From positions 1-9,930 of the forward strand of contig CALASV010000190.1 of NCBI GenBank assembly GCA_937888895.1: a DNA stretch of 9,930 nucleotides, given 5' to 3'. The notes beneath the pieces are model-generated. The model worked only from the letters and a program-made list of their open reading frames with translations, did not search any database and had not been told where the DNA came from. The position numbers and the translations under genes were made by a program. Origin of the DNA: an uncultured Clostridia bacterium (GTDB lineage: Bacteria; Bacillota; Clostridia; Lachnospirales; Lachnospiraceae). Every line of letters starts with the position of its first letter. The stretch's first letter is position 1. Positions 1 to 5,813 of this stretch are shown in pieces.

Positions 1-75
1 TTTTGGGCTTTTTTTAGCCATGAAGTTTAAAAATTTAAGTAGCACAATGAGTTAAATTTAATTTTTCTTTATGAT
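1..75 (-). mobile_element. Probable right-end remnant of an IS200/IS605-type element
   Basis: This AT-rich stretch directly follows the stop codon of the TnpB-derived reading frame, where the right end of an IS200/IS605 element normally lies. On the minus strand it contains a short hairpin (GGCT, A-rich loop, AGCC, about positions 6-19) and an AT palindrome around 27-40, consistent with the subterminal hairpins of such ends. The window begins inside or at the edge of this structure, so the exact boundary cannot be set. No left end and no tnpA were seen. The hairpin could instead belong to a terminator of a gene left of the window. Confidence 0.4.
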
Positions 76-702
76 TCAACAAATGTTTACTACCACTGGG
101 TGTAACGCCCACCCTCTATCCCATTCGATTGGGACTACTTTCTTTAAAATTTGATACGCTCCATTTAAATCTGCATTGATAGGAACTCCCTGATTAGAAA
201 TAAACAATCCTCGATGTACTCGTCTTGCTTTGTTATAATTCGCCTTCGTTGCTGTTTCTCCATCTAAAAAACTCGTACCGCTCGTATAACGTTCTTCTGT
301 CAATATTACCGTTATACCTACTTCTTCTGCTTTGTACTGTATCATCTGGAGAAACCTCGCAAAAGGTATTTGCACAAAACTTTGATTCACTACCTTTCCT
401 AACGGACTCTCTTGTTTCCATTCTTTATTCTGTCCTATTACTATCTTACTAGGTTCATATATGTAATCTGATTCCATTGTAATAATTCCATTATCTAATT
501 CTGTCACACAAGTTGTTACATATAAATAACCTACTTCATCTACTGCAATTACATCTGTATGTTCTGTTCCTTCATATAAAAATGGTTCTGTTACTATATT
601 AAAAATTTCTTCTGTTTGTTGTTCTAGTATTTCATCTACACAATTTGCACCTAAAAACACTGTCAAGCAAACAGTAATTAAACATAATAGTTTTCTTTTC
701 AT
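76..702 (-). CDS. Chimeric ORF: lipoprotein N-terminus fused in frame to TnpB C-terminus
   Basis: The 208-residue frame has two unrelated halves. Residues 1-21 are a lipoprotein-type signal peptide and residues about 40-75 (FLYEG, VIAVDEVGYLY, C-TELDNG) match the start of the large lipoprotein at 7407-9488. From about residue 87 to the end it is the C-terminal part of an IS200/IS605 TnpB: IVIGQNKEWKQE, NQSFVQIPFARF, the TEERYTSGTSFLD segment in place of a four-cysteine zinc ribbon, and the RuvC-III aspartate in NADLNGAYQI (D178). RuvC-I and the whole N-terminal RNA-binding half of TnpB are missing, so nuclease activity is not expected. The lipobox is poor because Asn20 precedes Cys21. The gene has a good AAAGGAG site and follows the putative anti-sigma gene by 50 bases, so it is probably the third gene of the sigma operon. 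It is best regarded as a pseudogene fusion left by insertion plus deletion, although the frame is open throughout and could be translated. Confidence 0.8.
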   Translation of the reverse strand: MKRKLLCLITVCLTVFLGANCVDEILEQQTEEIFNIVTEPFLYEGTEHTDVIAVDEVGYLYVTTCVTELDNGIITMESDYIYEPSKIVIGQNKEWKQESPLGKVVNQSFVQIPFARFLQMIQYKAEEVGITVILTEERYTSGTSFLDGETATKANYNKARRVHRGLFISNQGVPINADLNGAYQILKKVVPIEWDRGWALHPVVVNIC

Positions 703-752
703 CGTTTGCTCCTTTTATATAAAAATGAATTATTGATAAACTCATACATTCA

Positions 753-1175
753 TTATCGCAACTTAATTTCAATATCGGACAGAGAACGTTCCTCCTCAAA
801 GCAAAACTCCTCCTCAGAAAAGCTTACAATTTCTATTCTAGTCTTTATTTTCCCACAAGTAATACATTTAGAATAGGAATATAATTTTGTTTCTGTTATA
901 CTTTTCTCATCAATATAAATCCAAATATGACAAGGACATTGTTTTGGTTCAGAATCAAATTCTATTGTTGGTACTTTCACAAACATACTAATTAAAATTA
1001 ATCCAATACTAAAAGAGGTCGCCCATATCCACCTCTGACCAAAAATTTTAAGATAACGGAACGAACTTTTTTGTTCTTGTGTTTGCTTTTGTATCTGTTC
1101 TAAAAACTCTTGTTTTCGTTTCGGCTGTGGTGCTTCAAATGCTAGTTTTAATTGTTGTTTTAACTTTTTATTCAT
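753..1175 (-). CDS. Small single-pass membrane protein, putative anti-sigma factor
   Basis: This 140-residue protein starts on an ATG that overlaps the sigma-factor stop by four bases (ATGA), with a strong AGGAGG site, which indicates translational coupling. The N-terminal 30 residues are charged and helical (K-LK-AFEAPQPKRKQEFLEQI), a pattern I associate with membrane partners of ECF sigma factors in Clostridia. A single hydrophobic segment lies at about residues 49-66, so the N-terminus is probably cytoplasmic and the C-terminus outside. The outer part is short and carries C80-P-C82 and C104-ITC-C107, a possible metal-binding or disulfide cluster, plus an acidic tail. No classical ZAS (HxxxCxxC) zinc anti-sigma motif is present. 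The anti-sigma role is inferred mainly from position and topology; the C-terminal domain is not recognised and may be a truncated or replaced version. Confidence 0.6.
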   Translation of the reverse strand: MNKKLKQQLKLAFEAPQPKRKQEFLEQIQKQTQEQKSSFRYLKIFGQRWIWATSFSIGLILISMFVKVPTIEFDSEPKQCPCHIWIYIDEKSITETKLYSYSKCITCGKIKTRIEIVSFSEEEFCFEEERSLSDIEIKLR

Positions 1176-1633
1176 AAGAACCTCCTTTCATCATTTTCTT
1201 CTATATCCTGCTTTAACTTCTTTAAAATTTTATTTATTTTCCGATAAAGAGCAAAACGAGAACAGTTTTGTAACTTACATATGACTGAAACGGGAACTTC
1301 ATTCACATAACGCAACAATATCAATTCTCGTTCCTCCTCTGTTAACTTTTCTAGTGCAAAACGAACTGACAACTGTTCTATCCAAACATCTTCTAATGAT
1401 ACCCCTTTTACATCTTTTATCAATGGTGCTTCTACTTGTTTTCGGTACTCATCTACACATAAATTTCTTGCAATAGTATATAAATAATGCAGAACATATC
1501 CCTTTTCTTGATAAGTATTATTTTCTAAAAATCGGAGAAATGTTTCTTGTGTAATATCCTCTGCTATTGCTTCATTTCTTACTCTAAAATAACAGTATCG
1601 ATAAATTTTATCATATTGTTCTTCATAATTCAC
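1172..1633 (-). CDS. ECF-type RNA polymerase sigma factor
   Basis: The 153-residue protein has the two-domain layout of group 4 (ECF) sigma factors. Region 2 covers residues about 5-66 (YDKIYRYCYFRVRNEAIAEDITQETFLRFL, then YLYTIARNLCVDEYRK), which binds the core enzyme and the -10 element. Region 4 covers about 95-143 (EKLTEEERELILLRYVNEVPVSVI, then CSRFALYRKINKILKKLK), the helix-turn-helix that reads the -35 element. The start codon is GTG at 1633, with AAGGGGG about ten bases upstream. A TCGCACAT-N16-GTTATA motif lies upstream and recurs before the permease operon and the lipoprotein remnant near 9677, so the factor probably activates its own operon and its neighbours. It overlaps the following membrane-protein gene by four bases. 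The family assignment is secure; the regulon is inferred. Confidence 0.92.
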   Translation of the reverse strand: MNYEEQYDKIYRYCYFRVRNEAIAEDITQETFLRFLENNTYQEKGYVLHYLYTIARNLCVDEYRKQVEAPLIKDVKGVSLEDVWIEQLSVRFALEKLTEEERELILLRYVNEVPVSVICKLQNCSRFALYRKINKILKKLKQDIEENDERRFL

Positions 1634-1663
1634 AAAATAATTTCCCCCTTATTATTTTATTAA

Positions 1664-1693
1664 TATAACGGATTAGAGCATAAAAATGTGCGA
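1664..1693 (-). promoter_or_regulatory. Predicted ECF promoter A (sigma operon)
   Basis: On the minus strand TCGCACAT (1693-1686) and GTTATA (1669-1664) are separated by exactly 16 bases, about 30 bases upstream of the GTG start of the sigma gene. The same two boxes with the same spacing occur at 3507-3536 and 9701-9730. An AT palindrome (1695-1710) abuts the upstream box. Recognition by the adjacent sigma factor is inferred. Confidence 0.65.
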
Positions 1694-1730
1694 AAAATTT
1701 TTAAAAATTTAAATAAAATCCTAATAAATA

Positions 1731-1761
1731 AAAAAGCAGGTATTTGTCATACCTACTTTTT
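1731..1761. terminator. Bidirectional rho-independent terminator
   Basis: AGGTAT (1738-1743) pairs with ATACCT (1749-1754) around a five-base loop, and the stem extends through AAAAAG/CTTTTT after one mismatch. Both strands end in a T tract. It lies just downstream of the lipoprotein fragment at 1796-2356 on the minus strand and separates it from the sigma operon promoter. Confidence 0.75.
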
Positions 1762-1795
1762 CTATCATATTTACTTCCTATCTTTTGGCATTTTT

Positions 1796-2356
1796 TTATT
1801 CTCCAACATAAATCTTTCTCTTACGTTCAATTTCTCCTATCATTTCTTCTAATTCTATATGTCCCTCTAAATATTCATAAAACATATTGGAATAAACTTC
1901 GGAATCCATTGCAAAGTAAATACTACCATTTGCATATACTTCATAACATTCTTTGATAAACGAACTATTAGAATACATAGCTTCATCAGCTAATAAAAAG
2001 AAATCTTCTTGTGTCAGTAAATAAGTACAAAGTGTAGAAAGATATTCTAATGTTGCTTCTAAATTTTCTGATTGTGGATTCACAGCAAAAAACGTACAAG
2101 TTCCAACATTTACCAATCCTTCAGTTATCTTTGGCACACTCATCATGCCTACTCTATCCATTTCACCTAAATCTTCTATATCTTGTGCATATTCTGGTAA
2201 ATCACGTTTAAATGCCATATATTCATAAAAAAACTCTGGCAATTCTCCTTGCAATACTCCATTATAGCGAGTTGGCATAATACGAGAAAACTTGTTAACA
2301 TCTACATTCTGATAAAAACTTTTTATTTGTTGTTTCTGGAATATGGTATGTTTCAT
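1796..2356 (-). pseudogene. C-terminal fragment of a solute-binding lipoprotein
   Basis: From about residue 38 to the end, this 186-residue frame matches the last ~145 residues of the large lipoprotein at 7407-9488. Shared landmarks are ELPEFFYEY against EQIPNFLYQ, VGTCTFFAVNPQSENLE against VGTLTFLAVNPQAENLE, and a nearly identical ending ELEEMI-EIERKRKIYVGE. This is the C-terminal lobe of a family 1 extracellular solute-binding domain. There is no signal peptide, propeller or N-terminal lobe, and no good ribosome binding site before the ATG at 2356. The frame overlaps the 3' end of the broken regulator gene by about 60 bases. It looks like the tail of a deleted paralogue joined to the regulator. 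The first ~35 residues are probably not original coding sequence. A transcription terminator follows at 1731-1761. Confidence 0.75.
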
Positions 2357-3276
2357 ACAGTCGCTTCAATACATCAAAAAAGTTTTTTGCTTCCTCTTGT
2401 GCTTTTTTATATTGTTCTATTTGAATCAAAGAAAGATTACTTTCTTCTTCCAATAAAGACTCCAAAATTATTTGTTTCTGTTCTAATAATTCTAAAGCAA
2501 AATATACTTTTTCATGATTTCTTAGACTCTCTATCCCTTGTGTACATATTTGTAATGCTCTTTTTAATAAAAGCACTTTCCGTTCTTTTTTCTTTTGTTT
2601 TATTTGCTCTAACTGATACTTACAAAAATACAATGTCAATTTCGAATAAAATAATGCTTCACTCTCTAAATCAAAGTTATGTTGTTCCATATACTGAAAT
2701 AATTGTTGATATCGTTTTTTTTATTTTTTGAAGCTTCTCATAAGAAATATACTCTAATACTAAATTTAATTCAGATACAGAAAGTACAAGCTCTAGTATA
2801 GATTTTTGCTCAATATTAGGTATTGTTAGTGTTACTGCTTGTTTTAATATAGAACAATATGTTTCACTATGTTTCTCTTCAGTTCCATTGATACGCTCTA
2901 ACCATTGCAAATACATTACCAAATAAAATTGTTTACTGATAACACATTTTTCTGCATACTGTTCTTTATATTGTTGTAATAATGACTCAGCTTCATAAAA
3001 TTGCTCTGACTCTAATATAGTAAGTAATTTATTTTGCATTTTCCATTCGAAGTAATCTTCTCTTTCAATATAAGTTTCATAATCATAACTGCTTTCTCCT
3101 AATCACTCTAATAGCCTATTTCTTATGAATCGTGGTGGATAAAATTTTCCATTCTCTATTTTACAGATTAAAGCAGAAGTATAAAATCCTTCTCCTAATG
3201 CTTCTTGTGTCATATTTTGAGCAATTCTTTCTTGTTCTAACAGTTTTCCAAACTGGTATCCTTCACTAAAAAACAT
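2295..3276 (-). pseudogene. XRE-family regulator with TPR-like C-terminus, broken by a stop codon and a frameshift
   Basis: Reading from ATG at 3276 gives an HTH_XRE domain: residues about 8-60 with FGKLLEQERIAQNMTQEALGE and TSALICKIENGKFYPP. Codon 58 is an in-frame TGA (3105-3103) inside RNRLLE-stop-LGES. The frame then continues (YETYIEREDYFEW, KMQNKLLTILESEQFYEAESLLQQY) into helical, TPR-like repeats. At an 8-A run (T run 2715-2722 on the plus strand) the frame shifts; removing one A restores KIKKRYQQLFQYMEQHNFDLESEALFYSKL and runs to a stop at 2295. The repaired protein would be about 326 residues. This domain order (N-terminal XRE, long helical-repeat C-terminus) and length resemble Rgg/PlcR-like RRNPP peptide-sensing regulators, but the signalling class is inferred. 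It diverges from the permease operon, so it may once have controlled it. AGAAGGG lies upstream of the ATG. Confidence 0.8.
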
Positions 3277-3303
3277 GGTGTTTTCCCTTCTTCTGTTTCT
3301 TTT

Positions 3304-3329
3304 ACTATACTATAAAACAAAGATGTCAA
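3304..3329 (-). promoter_or_regulatory. Possible vegetative promoter of the broken XRE regulator
   Basis: TTGACA (3329-3324, minus strand) is a perfect -35 box. Two overlapping TATAGT boxes follow (3314-3309 and 3309-3304), but the spacers are 9 and 14 bases, shorter than the usual 17, so the -10 assignment is uncertain. Confidence 0.35.
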
Positions 3330-3506
3330 ACAATTTTTTTAATATCTTTATACTACCTCATTTTCCTCAGAAAGACAAGAAAATATGTTATAATCAAGCG
3401 TTTTTATACTTTCATATCATTTAATTTGGTTAAAAAAATTTTTTCTACTACTTTGTCACTTTACAACTATACCTTTTATTTGTTACACTGATTTTATATA
3501 AAATTA

Positions 3507-3536
3507 TCGCACATTACTGTGATAAATTCTGTTATA
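3507..3536 (+). promoter_or_regulatory. Predicted ECF promoter C (permease operon)
   Basis: TCGCACAT (3507-3514) and GTTATA (3531-3536) are separated by 16 bases, matching the promoters of the sigma operon and of the lipoprotein remnant. A perfect 14-base AT palindrome (3491-3504) lies two bases upstream. The predicted transcript would start near 3543, about 20 bases before the first permease start codon. Confidence 0.65.
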
Positions 3537-3564
3537 CTCTATAAAATGAAAAGGATGTGATTTT

Positions 3565-4365
3565 TTGAAACGAATGAAAAAACTAACTTGGAACATGAAA
3601 TGTATGCTTTGCTTACTTCCAAGCTTACTTGGGCTAATGCTATTTTTTATTTTGCCATACTTTCGTGTTTTGTACTACTCTTTAATCAACAATCAATTTA
3701 AAAAAGAATTTGTTTGGTTTAAAAATTATATTGATACAATTCAAAACGAATTCTTTCGCCTAGCTTTTAAAAACAGTATACAACTTATTTTCCTTTGTGT
3801 CCCTGTTTTAATTGCACTAGCCTTATTAATTTCTCTTGGACTTGCTTTTTTAATTAAAAAATGGAACTTTATACGAGTTGCGTTTATTTTACCAATGCTT
3901 TTACCAACAGCTAGTATTGTTTTAGTATTTCGTGCTGTATTTAGCTCCATAGACAATGTACTTCCTCTATATTTACTTTTCATTTGGAAAAATATTGGTA
4001 TTTGTGTTATTCTTCTAACTGCTGCACTTACTACAATTGATACCGATATTTATGAATCAGCCAAATTAGATGGAGCAAGTGGATTTTACTTACATAGAAA
4101 GATGACATTACCTTTAATTTTCCCAACGATTTCTTTTTCTACTTTAATGGCAATTGTAAATTCCTTTAAAATCTTTAGAGAAAGTTATCTATATTATGGA
4201 GATAATTATCCACCAGATTATGGCTATACATTACAGTATTATATGAATAATAACTTTTTAAAGTTTGATTATCAAGCACTTGCTTCTTCCTCTGTCCTTA
4301 CTTCATTTTTAGTAGCAGCCATTGTCATTGTTAGTTTTGCAATTGAAAGGAGGTATCAGCAATGA
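3565..4365 (+). CDS. ABC transporter permease, CUT1 (MalF-like) type
   Basis: This 266-residue integral membrane protein is one half of an ABC importer channel for sugars or related solutes. Hydrophobic segments lie near residues 14-40, 70-97, 102-126, 133-157, 184-203 and 243-262. The EAA loop that docks the ATPase is clear at 164-187: ESAKLDGASGFYLHRKMTLPLIFP-like, with the conserved Gly170 and LP. It is shorter than typical family members (about 290-300), apparently because the periplasmic segment after VFRAVFSSID is reduced. AAGGA at 3551-3555 is nine bases before TTG at 3565 but 18 bases before the ATG at 3574, so the TTG start is favoured. Its stop overlaps the next permease start by four bases. 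The substrate cannot be read from the sequence; the partner binding protein may be one of the lipoproteins nearby. Confidence 0.9.
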   Translation: MKRMKKLTWNMKCMLCLLPSLLGLMLFFILPYFRVLYYSLINNQFKKEFVWFKNYIDTIQNEFFRLAFKNSIQLIFLCVPVLIALALLISLGLAFLIKKWNFIRVAFILPMLLPTASIVLVFRAVFSSIDNVLPLYLLFIWKNIGICVILLTAALTTIDTDIYESAKLDGASGFYLHRKMTLPLIFPTISFSTLMAIVNSFKIFRESYLYYGDNYPPDYGYTLQYYMNNNFLKFDYQALASSSVLTSFLVAAIVIVSFAIERRYQQ

Positions 4366-5123
4366 AACATACCCTTTTAAAAATACTTTTACTTTTATTA
4401 GCTGGTGTCTTTTTTCTTCCAACACTTGCTACAATTTTACTCTCTTTCTATGCAAATGGAACGATTGGAATTTCAGGCTATGATACTTTATTTTTTGAAT
4501 GTTTTAAATTTTATACAATGTTTTGGAACTCTGTTATTTATGCGTATACCATTACATTATTACAACTTGTTGTCATTTTACCAGCAGCCTTTGCTTTTTC
4601 CTTTGCTAGATTTCGTATGAAAGAGGCACTATTCTTCTTTTATGTAATTTTAATGATGATGCCATTACAAGTTATGATTTTGCCAAACTATATTGGCTTA
4701 CGAGATATGGGTATTTTAAATACAAGAGCTGGTATTATTTTACCAATGATATTTTCTCCATTTGGAGTTGTTGTATTAAGACAATATATGAAAAACTTAG
4801 ATACTTCCTCGATTGAAGCAATGCGACTAGAAACTAATTCCATTATTCGTATTTTACTTCATGCTGTAGCACCACAAGTAAAAGTATGTTTATATGCTGT
4901 AGCACTTTTTGTATTCGCAGAATGTTGGAATATGCTTGAACAACCAATGCTTTTATTACAAAATGAAAACTTAAAAACACTCACCGTATTTTTTAGTAAT
5001 CCAAATGAATTTGGTGATTTAGTTCTCTACCCTGCCTCAGTCCTATTTATGATTCCGATATTACTATTATATTTATTCTTCCATCGAGAATTAGAAAGGG
5101 GGCTTACTCTCCATGAAGTTTAA
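4362..5123 (+). CDS. ABC transporter permease, CUT1 (MalG-like) type
   Basis: This 253-residue protein is the second channel subunit. Hydrophobic segments lie near residues 8-30, 56-82, 88-108, 123-141, 172-190 and 224-240. The region FARFRMKEALFFFYVILMMMPLQVMILPNY and ILNTRAGIILP are typical of MalG-type subunits, and FGVVVLRQYMKNLDTSSIEAMRLE leads into the EAA loop. That loop (151-172) is unusual: the conserved Gly of the consensus EAA-x3-G is replaced (EAMRLETNS) and the terminal LP is AP, so coupling to the ATPase may differ. AAAGGAGG sits eight bases before the ATG. It overlaps the preceding gene by four bases and the following small gene by eleven, so the three are probably co-translated. 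Confidence 0.88.
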   Translation: MKHTLLKILLLLLAGVFFLPTLATILLSFYANGTIGISGYDTLFFECFKFYTMFWNSVIYAYTITLLQLVVILPAAFAFSFARFRMKEALFFFYVILMMMPLQVMILPNYIGLRDMGILNTRAGIILPMIFSPFGVVVLRQYMKNLDTSSIEAMRLETNSIIRILLHAVAPQVKVCLYAVALFVFAECWNMLEQPMLLLQNENLKTLTVFFSNPNEFGDLVLYPASVLFMIPILLLYLFFHRELERGLTLHEV

Positions 5124-5562
5124 AAAAGAAAAACAAGTTGTTCTCTTATGTTTGCTCTCTGTTATCTTTTATGGTAGTATATTATTTTTAACATTAAATG
5201 CATGGGATATTCGATGTGCTAGACTGCCACAAGTTACTGCTAGTCGATTAAAAAAAGAAGAATTTCCCTATACAGAAATACTACAAGATGGACAAGAATA
5301 TGAAACTACCCGTAAATTCCTTGCCATTCCAAAAGAAGTCGTAGAATATGGTGAATTTTTTGCCATTGATACCGTTCATAAAGATGATTTAACTTACTAC
5401 TTCGCAAGAAAAGTATCGATTGCTATTGATACAGAACGAGAAAACGAAAATTCTTATGCTTTAGTAGAAAAAGATTATCGAGAAACGATTATCTTAACAG
5501 GATATGAAGGATTAGAAGACGGTTGTGAAGTATTTATTGTAAAAGAAAAAGAACAAAAATAA
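5113..5562 (+). CDS. Small membrane-anchored protein, possibly a reduced HlyD/RND-adaptor-like protein
   Basis: This 149-residue protein has a basic N-terminus (MKFKKEK), one membrane segment at about 8-29 and an extracellular remainder. The C-terminal part (KFLAIPKEVVEYGEFFAI, YYFARKVSIAIDTE, ETIILTGYEGLEDGCEVFIVKE) resembles the last beta domain of HlyD/RND periplasmic adaptor proteins, where an IPK-V---G segment is followed by a repeated value strand and a final G-LEDG-V motif. The lipoyl and coiled-coil portions of such adaptors are absent, so if related it is a strongly shortened version. It overlaps the permease gene by eleven bases and has a GAAAGGGGG site, so it is part of the same operon and probably acts with the transporter at the membrane. 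The adaptor resemblance is a weak inference. Confidence 0.7.
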   Translation: MKFKKEKQVVLLCLLSVIFYGSILFLTLNAWDIRCARLPQVTASRLKKEEFPYTEILQDGQEYETTRKFLAIPKEVVEYGEFFAIDTVHKDDLTYYFARKVSIAIDTERENENSYALVEKDYRETIILTGYEGLEDGCEVFIVKEKEQK

Positions 5563-5594
5563 AAATTTTTTATATTATTACTATATTTTATTAA

Positions 5595-5738
5595 CAGGGC
5601 GAATACCAAAAACTACTTCAACAAATTGAGAAAAAAATAAACAAATCAAAAACAATAGAACAAATTGCGAATGAATTAGAAGAAACCATTGAAACTATTA
5701 CTCCATTATATTACCAATTAAAAGAAACTTCCCTTTAA
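5595..5738 (+). pseudogene. 3' remnant of an Rpn-family nuclease/transposase-like gene
   Basis: Forty-seven codons without a start read GEYQKLLQQIEKKIN, SKTIEQIANELEETIETITPLYYQLKE and end at TAA (5736-5738). This is the typical C-terminal tail of Rpn-type (PD-(D/E)XK, YhgA-like) proteins, in which a charged helix is followed by a K-KT-EEIA-ELEE-ET-I-PLY segment. A stop codon precedes the remnant directly at 5592-5594 and no catalytic core is present. The 5' part of a gene of the same family begins at 9871 in the same orientation. The remnant sits immediately downstream of the permease operon and before its terminator. Confidence 0.65.
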
Positions 5739-5760
5739 TTCTTTACCTACAAAACAATTA

Positions 5761-5787
5761 GGTGCTGTCACTTTAAGTAACAGCACC
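5761..5787. terminator. Rho-independent terminator between convergent operons
   Basis: GGTGCTGT (5761-5768) pairs perfectly with ACAGCACC (5780-5787), with a further ACTT/AAGT inner stem. On the plus strand it is followed by TTTCTACT. It lies between the end of the permease operon and the end of the minus-strand lipoprotein operon. The plus direction has the better T tract; it may serve both. Confidence 0.8.
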
Positions 5788-5813
5788 TTTCTACTATACT
5801 ATCTTCGATTATT

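Larger units (their letters stand above)
3277..3564. other. Divergent intergenic region between regulator and permease operon
   Basis: These 288 bases are very AT-rich and contain no credible gene. They hold the TTGACA-type promoter region for the regulator on the minus strand and, close to the right edge, ECF-type promoter C with its upstream AT palindrome and the ribosome binding site of the first permease gene. The middle part (about 3340-3480) shows no clear structure beyond A and T tracts. Confidence 0.6.

Noticed and set aside
225..452. Plus-strand open frame rich in Leu/Ser
   Set aside because: It lies opposite the TnpB/lipoprotein chimera, has no ribosome binding site and no recognisable protein features.
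2715..2722. Programmed frameshifting at the 8-A run
   Set aside because: No stimulatory structure was apparent and the same gene already has an in-frame stop, so ordinary mutational decay is the simpler explanation.
2249..2731. Plus-strand hydrophobic open frame of 160 codons
   Set aside because: It is antisense to the regulator pseudogene, whose helical coding pattern is clear. The hydrophobicity comes from reverse-complemented Lys/Glu codons, and no ribosome binding site was seen.
2677..3039. Independent 120-codon gene starting at ATG 3039
   Set aside because: It is in frame with the XRE start at 3276 across a single TGA and has no ribosome binding site of its own, so it is treated as part of the broken regulator gene.
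3390..3396. GTTATAAT as a fourth copy of the shared promoter
   Set aside because: The sequence 16 bases upstream does not resemble TCGCACAT.
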